From NCBI RefSeq assembly GCF_000471905.2, contig NW_006499912.1:124001-188000 (forward strand): a DNA stretch of 64,000 nucleotides. Direction: 5' to 3'. The stretch comes from Amborella trichopoda. Lineage: Eukaryota > Streptophyta > Magnoliopsida > Amborellales > Amborellaceae. A program made the translations under genes and the position numbers. The notes under the pieces are model-generated. The model had not been told where the DNA came from and ran no database searches. It worked only from the letters and a program-made list of their open reading frames with translations. This document shows, piece by piece, positions 34,198 through 45,329 of the stretch; position 1 is the stretch's first letter; the number at the start of each line of letters is the position of its first letter.

Positions 34198-34483
34198 ATT
34201 TTGTTGTATACTCTTGGTTTCTATTGAGGGAAACTATAGTCAATTAGAGGTCATGCTGCGATCTTGAGAGATTGTGGGTATGAACCCATACGTAGGACCT
34301 ACTTGTATATCGTTTTTTCATCTCAGTTAATGGAAAATGGTACAAATTAACAATTGTCGAACCAAATTTTCAGTTATTAATCCGTTTAGGCTGCATGGCG
34401 AAATTTCTCCAATATTCATGGATTCTTGTTGCCATAAACGGAAATAAAGAGAAAAGAAAACACCATGTTCTAGTGGTGTTTTG

Positions 34484-34820
34484 AGAGAGAGAGAGAGAGA
34501 GAGACGATGAAGAGAGGAAAACTTCTTGCAACTGTTTGGCTATTTGAGAGAGACCGAGTTTTGAGATAGAGAGAGATGGTGTTTTGACTCGGTTGTAGTT
34601 ATCTTTGTATTCTCTCTTCTTATTAATAAAATATGTTACTCTTGTCAAAAATAAAAAAAAAAGTGAGACGGTGTTTTGAGAGAGAGGGAGACGATGTAGA
34701 GACGGGAACTTTATCAATCAGTTTGGGTATTTGAGATAGAGAAATTGAATTTTGAGAGAGAGATAGAGAGAGAGTGGTTTGGGTGTTTGAGAGAAAGAAA
34801 CAATGATTTGAGAGAGAAAG
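34484..34820. repeat. GA-rich low-complexity tract, unit 2
   Basis: Counterpart of 12,385-12,760, with long GAGAGA runs. Apparent minus-strand Ser/Leu-rich frames (34,370-34,978) are repeat translations. No gene from 34,200 to 35,285. Confidence 0.75.
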
Positions 34821-36291
34821 AACGTGAAGTTAGCATAAAAAGAAAAAGGTAGTTGAGAGAATGTCATTTTACTATTTATTTGGGTAAAAAATACATAGTC
34901 AAAAGGTCTAGGGGGTTGGAGGATAGAAAAGTTAGAGACCCTATGGTGCAAGTAATATTCTGAATCATTGGGTCTCATGAGAAGTAGATACCAAAAATAA
35001 GGGGTATAAAGATATTTTCCTTTCTTTTTTTCATTTGAACTTTAACAAAAGTTTCATCGAGTGAATGAAAGGAAGCAAAGTATAAGAGTCACTCCCCTCG
35101 ACTCTCTTACTCTCTCTCTCCAACCAACTTATCCAAGATCGCTTCTCTCATTTCTAGCTACATCCTCATTATTATTATTTTTCATTTCTTGACTGTTATG
35201 GGATGGTAAGGTAGAAAACTTATCATGCTATGACCCAAGGAAACCAGGGGATTTCCATAGTATAATACCGTATAGAGGTTACAATCTCTTAAAGCCATCA
35301 GAAGTGAAATTTGACAGTTTGGGACGTATTACAAAGTTCTAAACTATTGTTTTCTAGCTTTAAGCCAATCAAACCATGCGATTTTACATAAATGGTAATG
35401 GTTGGTATGACCTCTTGCAATAAAGATAAATAGGCTTATTATTTACTTTTCTATAAGTTATATATGAAAATCACATAAAAAGTTCCCTATTTGGAGTGAC
35501 CTCCTTTTACTTTCCCTCTTTTAAAGTTTCGCAAAAAATGACTCCAATTACAAATGAAAATATAAATAGGATGAGTACCTGAATTATGGGAATTATTTTA
35601 TTGCATAAATAATTATGAAAAAAATTGCCACCAAATTTATATACAATTCACTGTATTTCGATTGAATTCAACCAACTTGTCTTCTTTTTGTATTACCCCC
35701 ATATTTTAGATGAAAATACCAATATCATTCACAGAGAATACCCTTTTTTTATCTACTTTACACCTAAATAAAATAAAATTTTCCTATTTTAAAGAAAAAT
35801 TATTAAATAAATAAATACCAGCCACAATTATCAAATTCTTTCCCACGTTTTTGGTGGTAATTACGAAGAGAATCTACGCACCTACCAAAAGCACCCATCT
35901 AAACTACAGATAGAAAATTGGCAATCCCCATTAAGAAAAGATATATATGAAATCTTGCCATTTTCTATTATTGTCAAAAAAAGATACAAGTGTGGGTTGG
36001 CAGCCTAAAAATCTTTGGTTGCTTAATAGAGAAATTAATGGTGCTGAGTCATTCTAATTAAGAATCCGAAGCCATAATAATTTCAAAATTACGCTCCAAC
36101 CAATAAATTCCCTACTTTTATAAAAAATATATATACAATTTCCTTGCAAGTTTATACCGTATGCACATCTTTCTCTGTCTATATCTCTCCTCCTCTCTCT
36201 CTATTTATGTGAACATATATATATAGTTAGAACAAGTATACTACAGTTGTTTACACTAACGTAACTATATACTTGTATGTCTGGTTTTCCT

Positions 36292-36394
36292 CTATATATA
36301 GCTAGACATTTCTCTCTAGTTGAAGCACATAATTCATTTGGAATGTGCTCTCTCAACTATGACTTACATTGTCATAGTTGAGAGAGCCCCTTCC
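36292..36394 (+). other. TATA-like site followed by a strong hairpin
   Basis: TCTATATATAGC at about 36,291-36,302 resembles a TATA box. About 40 bp later 36,340-36,363 and 36,371-36,394 form a 24-bp stem (core CTCTCTCAACTATGAC and its exact complement) around the loop TTACATT. Two outer positions are T opposite G, so they still pair in RNA. A second, alternative partner for the left arm lies just upstream (AGTTGAAGCACAT, 36,319-36,331). The loop is short for a plant miRNA precursor. No known RNA family is recognised. Confidence 0.4.
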
Positions 36395-36995
36395 AAGTCA
36401 CAACTTTCCATTATCAATGATGAGTGGTGGAGATCGATGCTATGTTTGTCGACCCCCGAACAAAGCGGATTCTATAGGTATGTCACAATGAGATTGTTGC
36501 CTGATTGCCAAAATACAATTAGTTCAATCATCTATAAGAGTTGCAGCCTTTTCAGTCCGATCACAAAAAATACGGGTCTACATTCATTCTGCACTTCTTA
36601 TTTCAATTTTTTTGCTTTTTTTGCACAGGGTACTACAAATCGGAGACACCAATTCCACCGTTGACAGCCTACAATAGCTTCATAAAGATAACTACTTATG
36701 GTATAATATGTTTCTTCATACGGTAAACCCAAAGCCCTGAACCACATCTGGACTCGCTCCCTGCAATTTGTTTCATGCAGGCTTTGTGTAACATATGTCC
36801 CATGAGGAAAAAATCTGCATGTCTACATGCAAGTCTAAACAAACACAAGCATATGCATACACACATTTATGCATGCCTCCCTCTTTATGTGCACATATTG
36901 CATATGCAGTACCATAATGGGACCAACAAGTCCACACCCTATGAGGATTGGAACCAAACTTGTTTGATCTAGGAAAATATGAAACTTAAAAACAA

Positions 36996-37308
36996 AGCGT
37001 TTTTTTTTTGGGTGCGTTTTGTAAAAGTTTGCAAACGTATTTGTATAAATAAGGTTGCGACACTCTAGATTGTCTATTTTAGTATAACAGTGCAGATCTG
37101 GCACATCTTTTAAGACAATGTCAAAATGTAGCATGTCTTTTAAGACAATGATAGATCTATACTTTCTCAAATAAAATAGACAGTGTGGATTGTTGGAACC
37201 TTACTTATGCAAGTAAGTTTACAACCTTTTATAAACTTTCCATTGCAATTTTATTAGATTTTAAAGATTTTATCATATTCTGATTTGAAAAGCCTAAACA
37301 AACGCTTC
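36996..37308. mobile_element. MITE with long inverted arms
   Basis: The left arm (AAGCGTTTTTT, TATAAATAAGGTTGCGAC, TTGTCTATTTTAGTATAA) is matched on the other strand by the right arm (AAGCGTTTGTTTAGG, CATAAGTAAGGTTCCAAC, CTGTCTATTTTATTTGAG). Two direct CATCTTTTAAGACAATG-like words (CATCTTTTAAGACAATG and CATGTCTTTTAAGACAATG) sit at the centre. The superfamily is unclear and no target duplication was fixed. The next 570 bp (37,309-37,880) shows no gene. Confidence 0.5.
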
Positions 37309-38163
37309 TAATTTCAGTGTTTAATCTCCTAGTTGGGATTTTTAGAATTATTTGCATTGCAATTTTACTAGTGTTTTTGGATAATGGATGTTTCCTTAGT
37401 TTAGTCCATAGCTCTTTGCTATAAATTACTTGCAGATGATTTATTTATCTCCTATAAATAGAAGATGTCTCCTTAACGATACTTAGAAAGATGATATGTG
37501 GCCTCTTTCTCGTTAATCTCTAACCATTTATATGCGACAAATCAGTGAACTTAACCTTGAGCTACAATTTAAAAAATACTTACTTGTTTATTATGATACA
37601 TGTAATACACAAACAACATGTTACATGTATCTGAGGCCTATGTTATTAGAACCTGATGGTTGAGAATTTAAAATGAGACATTCTTTTACTCGAGCCCATC
37701 AAAATGGAGGAATGTGTTCTACTAAAAAGTTGTGGTTGTGGAACATGTAAGATATTGTTTTGTATGTTATGCGTATTACAATACTTTGTCCGTTTAATTC
37801 GATAGAGAAAATTAAGGGGAAATTTTCATATGTGGTGCCACCCACATAATAAACATAGAGCAAATTATGTACAGACATTTTAGAGGGGGGTTAATTATCA
37901 AATGGGATGTCATTTGCGCGAAATTACCAGCACCACCCCCTTCCCCAACGGTTTTTTACTTTTCCTAAGTTGTCCCTTGCAATGCAAACACCGGATAGGG
38001 GTTAATTTTTTCACCATGCTATTCGGCATTCTCAATACTGGACAACTATCTGCTATGTCCCAAATTAGCGAGCCCACTTTGAAGGTAGCTGGCTCATCCA
38101 TGGCACCTCACCCTTCAAATCCTGACCGCGGAGAAAAGCTTTCGCACTTATCTGTTAATCTCT

Positions 38164-38427
38164 TTATTTCTCTATATCTCTCAATCTTTTGTCCCCAAAT
38201 AGAGACTTTTGTTGCCTTCCACCTGCAACCCACACGGTCCATATTTTTGGTATCCTACTTTGAAGGTCAGGGATGTCGATTCTGGGATCCTTGGCTTTGT
38301 ACAAAAAAAGCTTCTGATTCTTGAATGTTTTTGAGAGGCATTGGGTGTTTTTCACTACTATTGTTACTTGCACTGCTTCTGCATTGGCTGGAGTGAATAG
38401 AGCCAGCAATGAAAAGACAATGACCAT
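38164..38427 (-). CDS. Hypothetical small secreted protein (87 codons), weak
   Basis: The minus-strand ATG frame starts MVIVFSLLALFTPANAEA, which looks like a signal peptide with a hydrophobic core and an Ala-x-Ala cleavage site. A basic, Lys-rich mature part ends in RLRDIEK. One cysteine remains after the signal. The frame is open upstream of this ATG for at least 15 codons. I recognise no family. It lies in the least repetitive, GC-richer part of the window (about 37,880-38,760). Overlapping plus-strand frames (37,902-38,324 and 38,321-38,557) are equally long, so the strand is uncertain and this may be chance. Confidence 0.2.
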   Translation of the reverse strand: MVIVFSLLALFTPANAEAVQVTIVVKNTQCLSKTFKNQKLFLYKAKDPRIDIPDLQSRIPKIWTVWVAGGRQQKSLFGDKRLRDIEK

Positions 38428-38940
38428 ATTGAGAATGACTGCTCTAATTATCTTATCGGGTATGGTCTCGGTTGGAGAGGCAGTAGAGAGAGAATATGAA
38501 TGCCCTTATGGGGCCACAAATTTTACAGAGAAAGAAAAGAACTCAAGATGTAAATAGCAAAAAGGAGTGATTCTAGACACCAAGCAGAGAAAAGAAACCA
38601 CCGATCAAACGTGACGGAGAGGTGAAAGCTACCCTGCCCGCCCGAGATTTACAAAGCGAGGCTCCCTGGATGAGCCTACTACATTCAAAGAGGGTTCGCT
38701 CTTTTGGGGATAGCAGATATCTCAAATACTAGACAACAAAGAACTAAAAAAAATAGCTCTTGACCCGTGTTTGTATTGCTGGATATGGACTACCTTAGAA
38801 AAAAAAAATAGAAAAAAACCGAGGAAGGTGTACTCCTAATTTCTGATAAATGACATCTAATTTAGTAATTGACCCCCAGTATCCGTATGTAATTTGCTTG
38901 ATTCTTCTATGTGATGCCATTTGATCTGACACATTGTCAT

Positions 38941-39456
38941 NNNNNNNNNNNNNNNNNNNNNNNNNNNNNNNNNNNNNNNNNNNNNNNNNNNNNNNNNNNN
39001 NNNNNNNNNNNNNNNNNNNNNNNNNNNNNNNNNNNNNNNNNNNNNNNNNNNNNNNNNNNNNNNNNNNNNNNNNNNNNNNNNNNNNNNNNNNNNNNNNNNN
39101 NNNNNNNNNNNNNNNNNNNNNNNNNNNNNNNNNNNNNNNNNNNNNNNNNNNNNNNNNNNNNNNNNNNNNNNNNNNNNNNNNNNNNNNNNNNNNNNNNNNN
39201 NNNNNNNNNNNNNNNNNNNNNNNNNNNNNNNNNNNNNNNNNNNNNNNNNNNNNNNNNNNNNNNNNNNNNNNNNNNNNNNNNNNNNNNNNNNNNNNNNNNN
39301 NNNNNNNNNNNNNNNNNNNNNNNNNNNNNNNNNNNNNNNNNNNNNNNNNNNNNNNNNNNNNNNNNNNNNNNNNNNNNNNNNNNNNNNNNNNNNNNNNNNN
39401 NNNNNNNNNNNNNNNNNNNNNNNNNNNNNNNNNNNNNNNNNNNNNNNNNNNNNNNN
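38941..39456. other. Assembly gap (516 N)
   Basis: A run of N. The sequence to the right (39,457-39,570, with CTTTGAGATCAAAATCAAAC) looks like the right half of a Mutator-like MITE, so the gap may hide its left half. Protein frames drawn across the N run are meaningless. Confidence 1.
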
Positions 39457-39689
39457 TTTTATTAAGTGTGCCCGTGTGAGGGGGTAATGCCCCAAATTTC
39501 ATCTCAAAGTAATTTATAAAAATATTAAAAAATCAAATACTTTGAGATCAAAATCAAACGAGTAGAGACAAAGTTGCAATATCATGATTGAAGCTATCCT
39601 TGCCATTCATTTAAAATGAAACTATTAGAAATTATAATCAAAATTGTTTCATAAATGGTGAGCAACATGGAAAGTTTTTCCAAAATTAA

Positions 39690-40330
39690 AGTGCATCCTA
39701 GAAAAATAGGGATAGGAAATTTCTGTGAACAGTTGAAACTAGATGGTCTAGATAATGCGTTACAATACACTATTTTTTAGGGTTTGAAATCGTCTTTTTG
39801 TTTTACGACAATAATAATCAAGGTCGGGATGAACAATTTGAAGCTTTTTCGATACCAAAACTATAATTTTCGATAAGTTTTGAGGTAAGGTTTTATTTTT
39901 TTCATAAAGCGTTGGCTTTATTTTGACCTTTTACGTTGTCTAAAGGAAATAAAATGTTGACATTATATTATACATCAATATTCTATTGAAAAAATTGTTC
40001 TGATGTGAGAAAACCCTTCAATTGATCATTTCAACATCGAGATTTATGGATATGGAAATAAATAAATAAATAAATTTAAGTTATGAAAATAGTGCATGTT
40101 GTGACGCATCATCTGAACCTTCCTTTTCAAGATTTTTTAGTATTAAAGATTTGCTCAATTTACACCATTTTTTAACCCTCAAATTTCATAGTTGAAAGAA
40201 AAATAGATTTTCAATCCATCGCAGAATTACATCTTTGGGTATGGTTTGAAAGTACGTCTATTTTTTATTGGTTAAGGTTGGTACCTTATATAAACTACAC
40301 CCTTATCTAAAGAGTGTGGGGACGGGTCGT
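39690..40330. repeat. Dispersed long-TIR repeat, member with arms meeting tail to tail
   Basis: The left part reads as the reverse complement of the right part in blocks. On the right are CCCTTCAATTGATCATTTC, GAGATTTATGGATATGGA and ATAGTGCATGTTGTGACGC. On the left are the complements of the same words in decayed form. No reading frame is supported. 40,331-40,760 shows no gene. Confidence 0.4.
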
Positions 40331-40759
40331 GTATGAAACGCTGATAATTAAGGCCTTTGCCATTTTGTAGGGACGGGTGGCCTGGTCTAGGTTCGACTCC
40401 TTGCCATCCCTATTTTTTATTTAGTTAGACATTAGATTTTAGAGTGTTGTATTCTGCACATATCCATCAGAAGGCTATGCAGTAAGGACCATTCTAATTA
40501 ACCCTTAATCAATATAAAGAAAATAATAAACAAATTAAAAAAAAAAACGTTTCTTGGAACTACTGAAAATTTTGACTTGGTTGAAGCATGTGACATCTAA
40601 TGTTTCCTTTTTTTCTTTTTTCTAGCCTCCCTAATTTTTCTTTCTTTTTGTTGGTAAGCATTGGGATTTTCTATGATGATTTAGCAAAAAAACTAGAGAG
40701 AAAATATTAACCGCCTCAAAAGTTCAATAATTTGGCTAAATTATTAAATTTATGCATAA

Positions 40760-43300
40760 AGTAGTTATTATGACAAATCGTTTCTCTTATATACCTCAAA
40801 ACTATTGAAATATACCTAAATTGCCTCTTTTATGGATTTGAAACAAGAATAAGCGAGGACAAATTAGTAATTTGACTCACTTTAGTTTTATGAGCAAAAT
40901 AATCTCAATACCCTTGCTTTTTAGAAATTTCAAATCTAATGCTAAATTTTTAATAAACAAACTCTTTTTTTTGTGTAAGAACTAGGAACAAACATGGATT
41001 TTTTGTATTTGGCCACACTTAAGTAACCCTAGTAAAATGATGTAAATGCTCTTGCTTGTTCCAATTTTTGAACTCGTAATAAGCATTATAATTTTAAAAT
41101 ACATATATTTGGTTTAGAACCTGGAACAAGCAAGAGTGTTCAGGTCATTTTGCATGTTCAATTTAAGTGGATTAAATTTCAAAATTCCCTCATTTCTTCT
41201 AGTTCCAAACTATGAACATAGTAAATTTGGGTTTTTTTTAATAAGGTAGCTAAGGAAATACCCAAGATAAGAAATTTTAAAATGGTAGCAACTTTGTTTA
41301 TAAATAAGTTAAATCGTCTATCTTTTATAGCTCAACAATTTTGAAAATCCCTAAATAGGTCTTATTACGAGTTTAAAACATGAATAAGCAAAGATATATC
41401 GGTAATTTGACTCACTTAAGTAATTTGAGCCAAATGATTTAAATACTCTTGTTTTTCAGAATTTCAAATCGAAAACCTGATATTTAGTTAATTAAAAAAA
41501 AAAACTTTTACTTATGTTTAAGAAATAGGAACAAACATGAAATTTTTGTATTTGGCCATACTTAAGTAACCCAAGTAAAACGATATAAATACTTATACTT
41601 GTTCCAATTTTTGAGCTCGTAATAAGTATTTTAAACTTAAATAAGTATCTTGGGTTTAGAATATGGAACAAGAAAGTGTATTTAGGTCATTTAGCATGTG
41701 CAATTTAAGTGGGTTAAATTTCAAAATTCCATCACTTCTTCTAGTTTCAAACTAGAAACAAAGGAAATTTTGGCATTTTTCAATAAGGTAGCTAAGGAAA
41801 TACCCAAGATAAAAGAAATATAAAATGGTCGCAACTTTGTTTGTGAATGAGTTAATTCGTCTCTCTTATATACCTCAACAATTTTGAAAATACCTAAATT
41901 GGTCTTATGGGTTTGAAACATGAATACGCAAGGACAATATGGTAACTTGACTCACTTAAGTTATTTGAGCTAAATGATCTACGATATTCTTGCTTTTTTT
42001 AGATTCAAATCTAAAACTTGATTTTTAATTAAAAAAAAAAAACGCGTATTTATGTTTAAGAACTGGAAACAAACATGACATTTTTGTGTAAAGCTATACT
42101 TAATTAGCCCAAGTAAGTATTTTAAAATACTTATCTTAGGTTTAGAACATTAAAATACTTATCTTAGGTTTAGAACCTGGAACAAATGAGGGTATTTAGG
42201 TCATTTTGCATGTGTAATTTAAGTGGGTTAAATTTCAAAAGGGAGAGGTTTCTATACTTCCCTTCTATCATAGAAGATCTATGCTTCCCCTACCATCCAG
42301 CCACCCAATTTTGATCAAGAGAGCCACTCACTGTTTGATCTTAGATCTAACGTCTCATAGTATTTTAAAAGTAATTTTTCTATAAGATATAATGACCAAA
42401 ATACCCCAATGTTTCAAAGGTATTTTTGTCATTTTATTTTATTGGAAATATTTGTTTTATATCTTTCTCTAGTGCAAGTTTAATAGAGGATTGGACATAC
42501 AAAATTTGGCGTCAAAATAGTTTATAGAAAAAAAAATTAAAAATAAACTAGTGTGTAGATGTGACATTGTGAATGGGGCAATCTTAGCCCTCCATTCAGA
42601 ATGGACAATTGGATAAGGGGAAGTATATAAGTTTTATATTGTAGGGAAAGCATAGAAAGCTTGCCCATTTCAAAATTCCCTCACTTCTGCTGGTTCCAAA
42701 CTTGGACCAAAAGAAATTTGGGCATTTTTTAATAAACCAACGCGGAAATACCCAAGATACAAACTTTAAAAAAGGTAGCAACTCTATTTGGGAATAAGTC
42801 AAAATAGTCTCTCGTATATACCTCAACCATTTTGAAAATACCAAAATTAACCTTATTATGGGTTTGAAACAAGAATTAGTAAGGATAAATTGGTAATTTG
42901 ACTTACTTAAGTTATTTGATCCAAATGATCTAAATACCTTTGCTTTTTCAAGATTTCAAATCTAAAACTTGATTTTTAATTAAAAAATAAAAACTCTTAT
43001 TTTCGTTTAAGAACTAGCAACGAACATGAAATTTTGTATTTGGCCATATTTAATCACCCCAAGTAAAATGATGTAAATACTTGTATTTGGCCATACTTAA
43101 TTTACCCAAAAAAAATTATGTAACTTTTCGTTCTAGTCCCAATTTCTAATGTCGAAATAAGTATTTTCATTTGAAAATACTTATCTTGGGGTTAGAGCCT
43201 GGAACAAACAAGGGTATTTAGGCCATTTTGAATGTACAATTTAAGTAAGTTAAATTTCTGATTTGCCTCGCTTCTTCTAGTTCCAAACTAGGGAAATGAA
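40760..43300. repeat. Tandem repeat, about four copies of a roughly 530-bp unit
   Basis: The anchor ACTCACTTAAGTTATTTGAG-like word occurs at about 40,876, 41,411, 41,949 and 42,900. The spacing is 515-540 bp once the MITE at 42,241-42,666 is removed from the last unit. Each unit also has GGAACAA(G/A)CAAG, TTAAATTTCAAAATTCC, TTCTTCTAGTT(C/T)CAAACTA and GGAAATACCCAAGAT. Copies differ by substitutions and small indels, as in an old local satellite. Short minus-strand frames (41,721-41,921, 42,596-42,844) are not conserved between copies. Confidence 0.8.
42241..42666. mobile_element. Mutator-like MITE inserted in the tandem repeat
   Basis: Exact 9-bp duplications ATTTCAAAA (42,232-42,240 and 42,667-42,675) flank a 426-bp element. 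The left end is GGGAGAGGTTTCTATACTTC and the right end reverse complemented is GGGCAAGCTTTCTATGCTTT. The uninterrupted target word is present in the neighbouring repeat units (for example 41,175 and 41,715), which gives the empty site. Same family as 5,429-5,939. Confidence 0.85.
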
Positions 43301-44010
43301 AGAGCACCTCAAAAATCAAATGAAAGAGCACCGCAAAAATTTATTAGAAGAGGGTGTCTCAATACTAAAAAGCCCTCAATTAAGTCATCTCGACCTCAAG
43401 ATATATGGATATGAGAAAAACTTGATTTCAAGCCTTGGGAATAGTGCATCTTGTAATGTATTATGTAAACCATCAATTTTCAAAGATTTCAAGTGTTCAT
43501 AGATCTGCTCGATCGACACTATTTTTTAATTTTAAAATTTTATAATTAGATATGAAAGTAAATTTTTAGACCATCACAAAGATTTTTCACACTAAAACAG
43601 TACTTTTCAACACTATTTAAAGGTGAGTCATACTTTGACTGATTAGGGCCTAAGCCATATACAAACGACACCCAATTTTAAAGTTATCAACCTTAAACAA
43701 TCACGATAAGGCACACCTTAAAATCTCATTAAAAGATTTATTTTTGGTGCCAAAACTTTTATCATGGCTTAAAGTTCTATTTTAACCCTTATAATGAAAT
43801 TGAAAGCTCCGAAAATGGTGCAAATCTAGCAGATTTATGAGCACTTGAAAAACTTGAAAATGGGCGGTCTAGAAAATGTGTTAAAAGATGTAGTATTTTT
43901 AGGACTTGAAATTTAATTTTTCTTTCATATCCAAATATATCTAGGTCATGATAACATAGTGGGTAATTTTCTAGTGATGAAACAACCTTTCTCAATGGGT
44001 GCACCTTCCA
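43296..44010. mobile_element. Long-TIR element
   Basis: The left arm has CTCAATACTAAAAAGCCCTC, TCGACCTCAAGATATATGGA and TAGTGCATCTTGTAATG. The right arm read on the other strand has matching CACCCATTGAGAAAGG, TATATTTGGATATGAAAG and ACTACATCTTTTAACAC, giving arms of more than 200 bp. The interior has no transposase. It starts at the end of the tandem repeat array. Confidence 0.5.
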
Positions 44011-44144
44011 TTTTCAATAATTCATGGTATCTAAAATAAATTAGATGTACATAGTAACATGATGAGAAATTGATATACTTCATCTACTTATGGGGCCATT
44101 GATAATATACAACAATAGTATACAGTAATAATATTTTAGGTGAT

Positions 44145-44515
44145 AAGAGGGTAGCTGAGATAAGGATGTTAAGATAGATGACTGGCAATACAAAAATGAT
44201 AGAATTCGGAATAAATACATCTAAGAGAACTTAGAGGTGGCTCTAATACGTGATAAGATGAGGCAAAGTAGGCTTAGGTGGGCTAGTCATATGCAAAATC
44301 AACCTAGAACAACACGTCTTAAGAGAGGCGATTTAGTTGAAGTGGGTGGCTCTAAAATGGCACGAGGAAGGGCCAAAAGGACATATATGGAAGCAGTGAG
44401 AAGAGATATGGTGATTTGACTAAGAGTATGACCCATGATACAATAGAGTGGTGAAATGGGATTTATGTGGCCGACACCAAATAGTTGGGATAATGCTCAG
44501 ATGATGATGGTGATG
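44145..44515 (+). pseudogene. LINE (L1-type) reverse transcriptase C-terminal tail, relic
   Basis: Conceptual translation gives VAEIRMLR, then after a stop and frame change DKMRQSRLRWASHMQ and RGRAKRTYMEAVRRDM. This is the conserved tail found after the reverse transcriptase domain of many plant LINEs (typically RLRWFGH, then GRP+K). It is followed by CCAAATAGTTGGGATAATGC and a GATGATGATGGTGATG simple repeat at the 3' end, as expected of a LINE terminus. The catalytic domains are absent (5' truncation). Neighbouring 44,520-45,110 is non-coding. Confidence 0.75.
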
Positions 44516-45121
44516 AATATAAAATATATTAAAACTAGGAGTAAATTACACCAATATCCTCCAATTTTCCATTATTATAAAAATCCCCACTTTCACAATT
44601 TTCCTTTTTTCACGCTTTCAAGCTAAAAAATAGCCATATTTTGTATCTCAAGTATTTTCATATTTCCAAAATTCAAAAATACATATTTAAGCTTCCAATT
44701 AATTTTTTGGATTTTCAATATCCGAAAAATAGCCATGTTTAATATTTAGTTGTGTTTACATTTTTTTTGGATTTTTAGAATCTGAAAATAAAATTTTAAG
44801 GTTTTGTGGCTAATTTTAGGAATTTACTAGTTTGAAAATTTTAAGGCTATTCTATAACAAAATATTTGACTAAGTTTTAGTAAAAAGAAAAAATCATTTT
44901 TAAAATATATTAAATGTAATCTATGACAATAAATATCATAGCAAGATATCCTAAGTTCATCATTTAGATCTCTTAACCGCCCTGATCTAGCCAAGCCGGA
45001 GTTGACCAGACCTAGCCGATTTTGCAGCCCCCACATGGTATACAAGGTCATGTGCCTGAAGGGAACATACATTGGAGGCTCATAGCCTTTTCCTCTTTTT
45101 TTTTTTGCCTTTGTTGGTACA

Positions 45122-45207
45122 TCACTGGTAGAAATCGAACTTGAGATGTAGCGTTGCTAATGTAGGACTACTAATTACTTAAGCCCAAGACCGATTCCTA
45201 ATAAATT
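45122..45207 (-). mobile_element. SINE-like relic, unit 2
   Basis: Counterpart of 13,300-13,385, with an A-box-like GGGCTTAAGTAATTAGTAG and a B-box-like AAGTTCGATTTC on the minus strand and a poly-T run on the plus side at about 45,096-45,107. It marks the right edge of the extra 9.8 kb in unit 2. Confidence 0.4.
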
Positions 45208-45329
45208 GTGCTTAGGTGCTTGCAAGTCTGTTGATTTTAAAATTGGGGTTAAACAAACGTTCTTAGCATCATGTGAATAATGGTCCATTGTGTTAAAATA
45301 TTTCCCACTTCCCAGTTTCCCACTTCATC

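Larger units (their letters stand above)
35286..45110. other. About 9.8 kb of DNA present only in unit 2
   Basis: At the matching point in unit 1 only about 100 bp of T-rich sequence (13,190-13,290) separates ATAGAGGTTACAAT from the SINE-like relic. In unit 2 the same two landmarks are 9.8 kb apart. The stretch holds a less repetitive part (35,290-38,930), an assembly gap, a long-TIR repeat, a roughly 530-bp tandem repeat and a LINE tail. Whether unit 2 gained it or unit 1 lost it cannot be decided here. 35,290-36,300 shows no gene. Confidence 0.65.

Noticed and set aside
36320-36664. 114-codon plus-strand frame in the less repetitive region
   Set aside because: It starts without a supported ATG context, runs through the hairpin at 36,340-36,394 and a T-run, and has no recognisable domain.
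38795-39502. Long frames spanning the 516-base N run
   Set aside because: Undetermined bases contain no stop codons, so the apparent length is an artefact.
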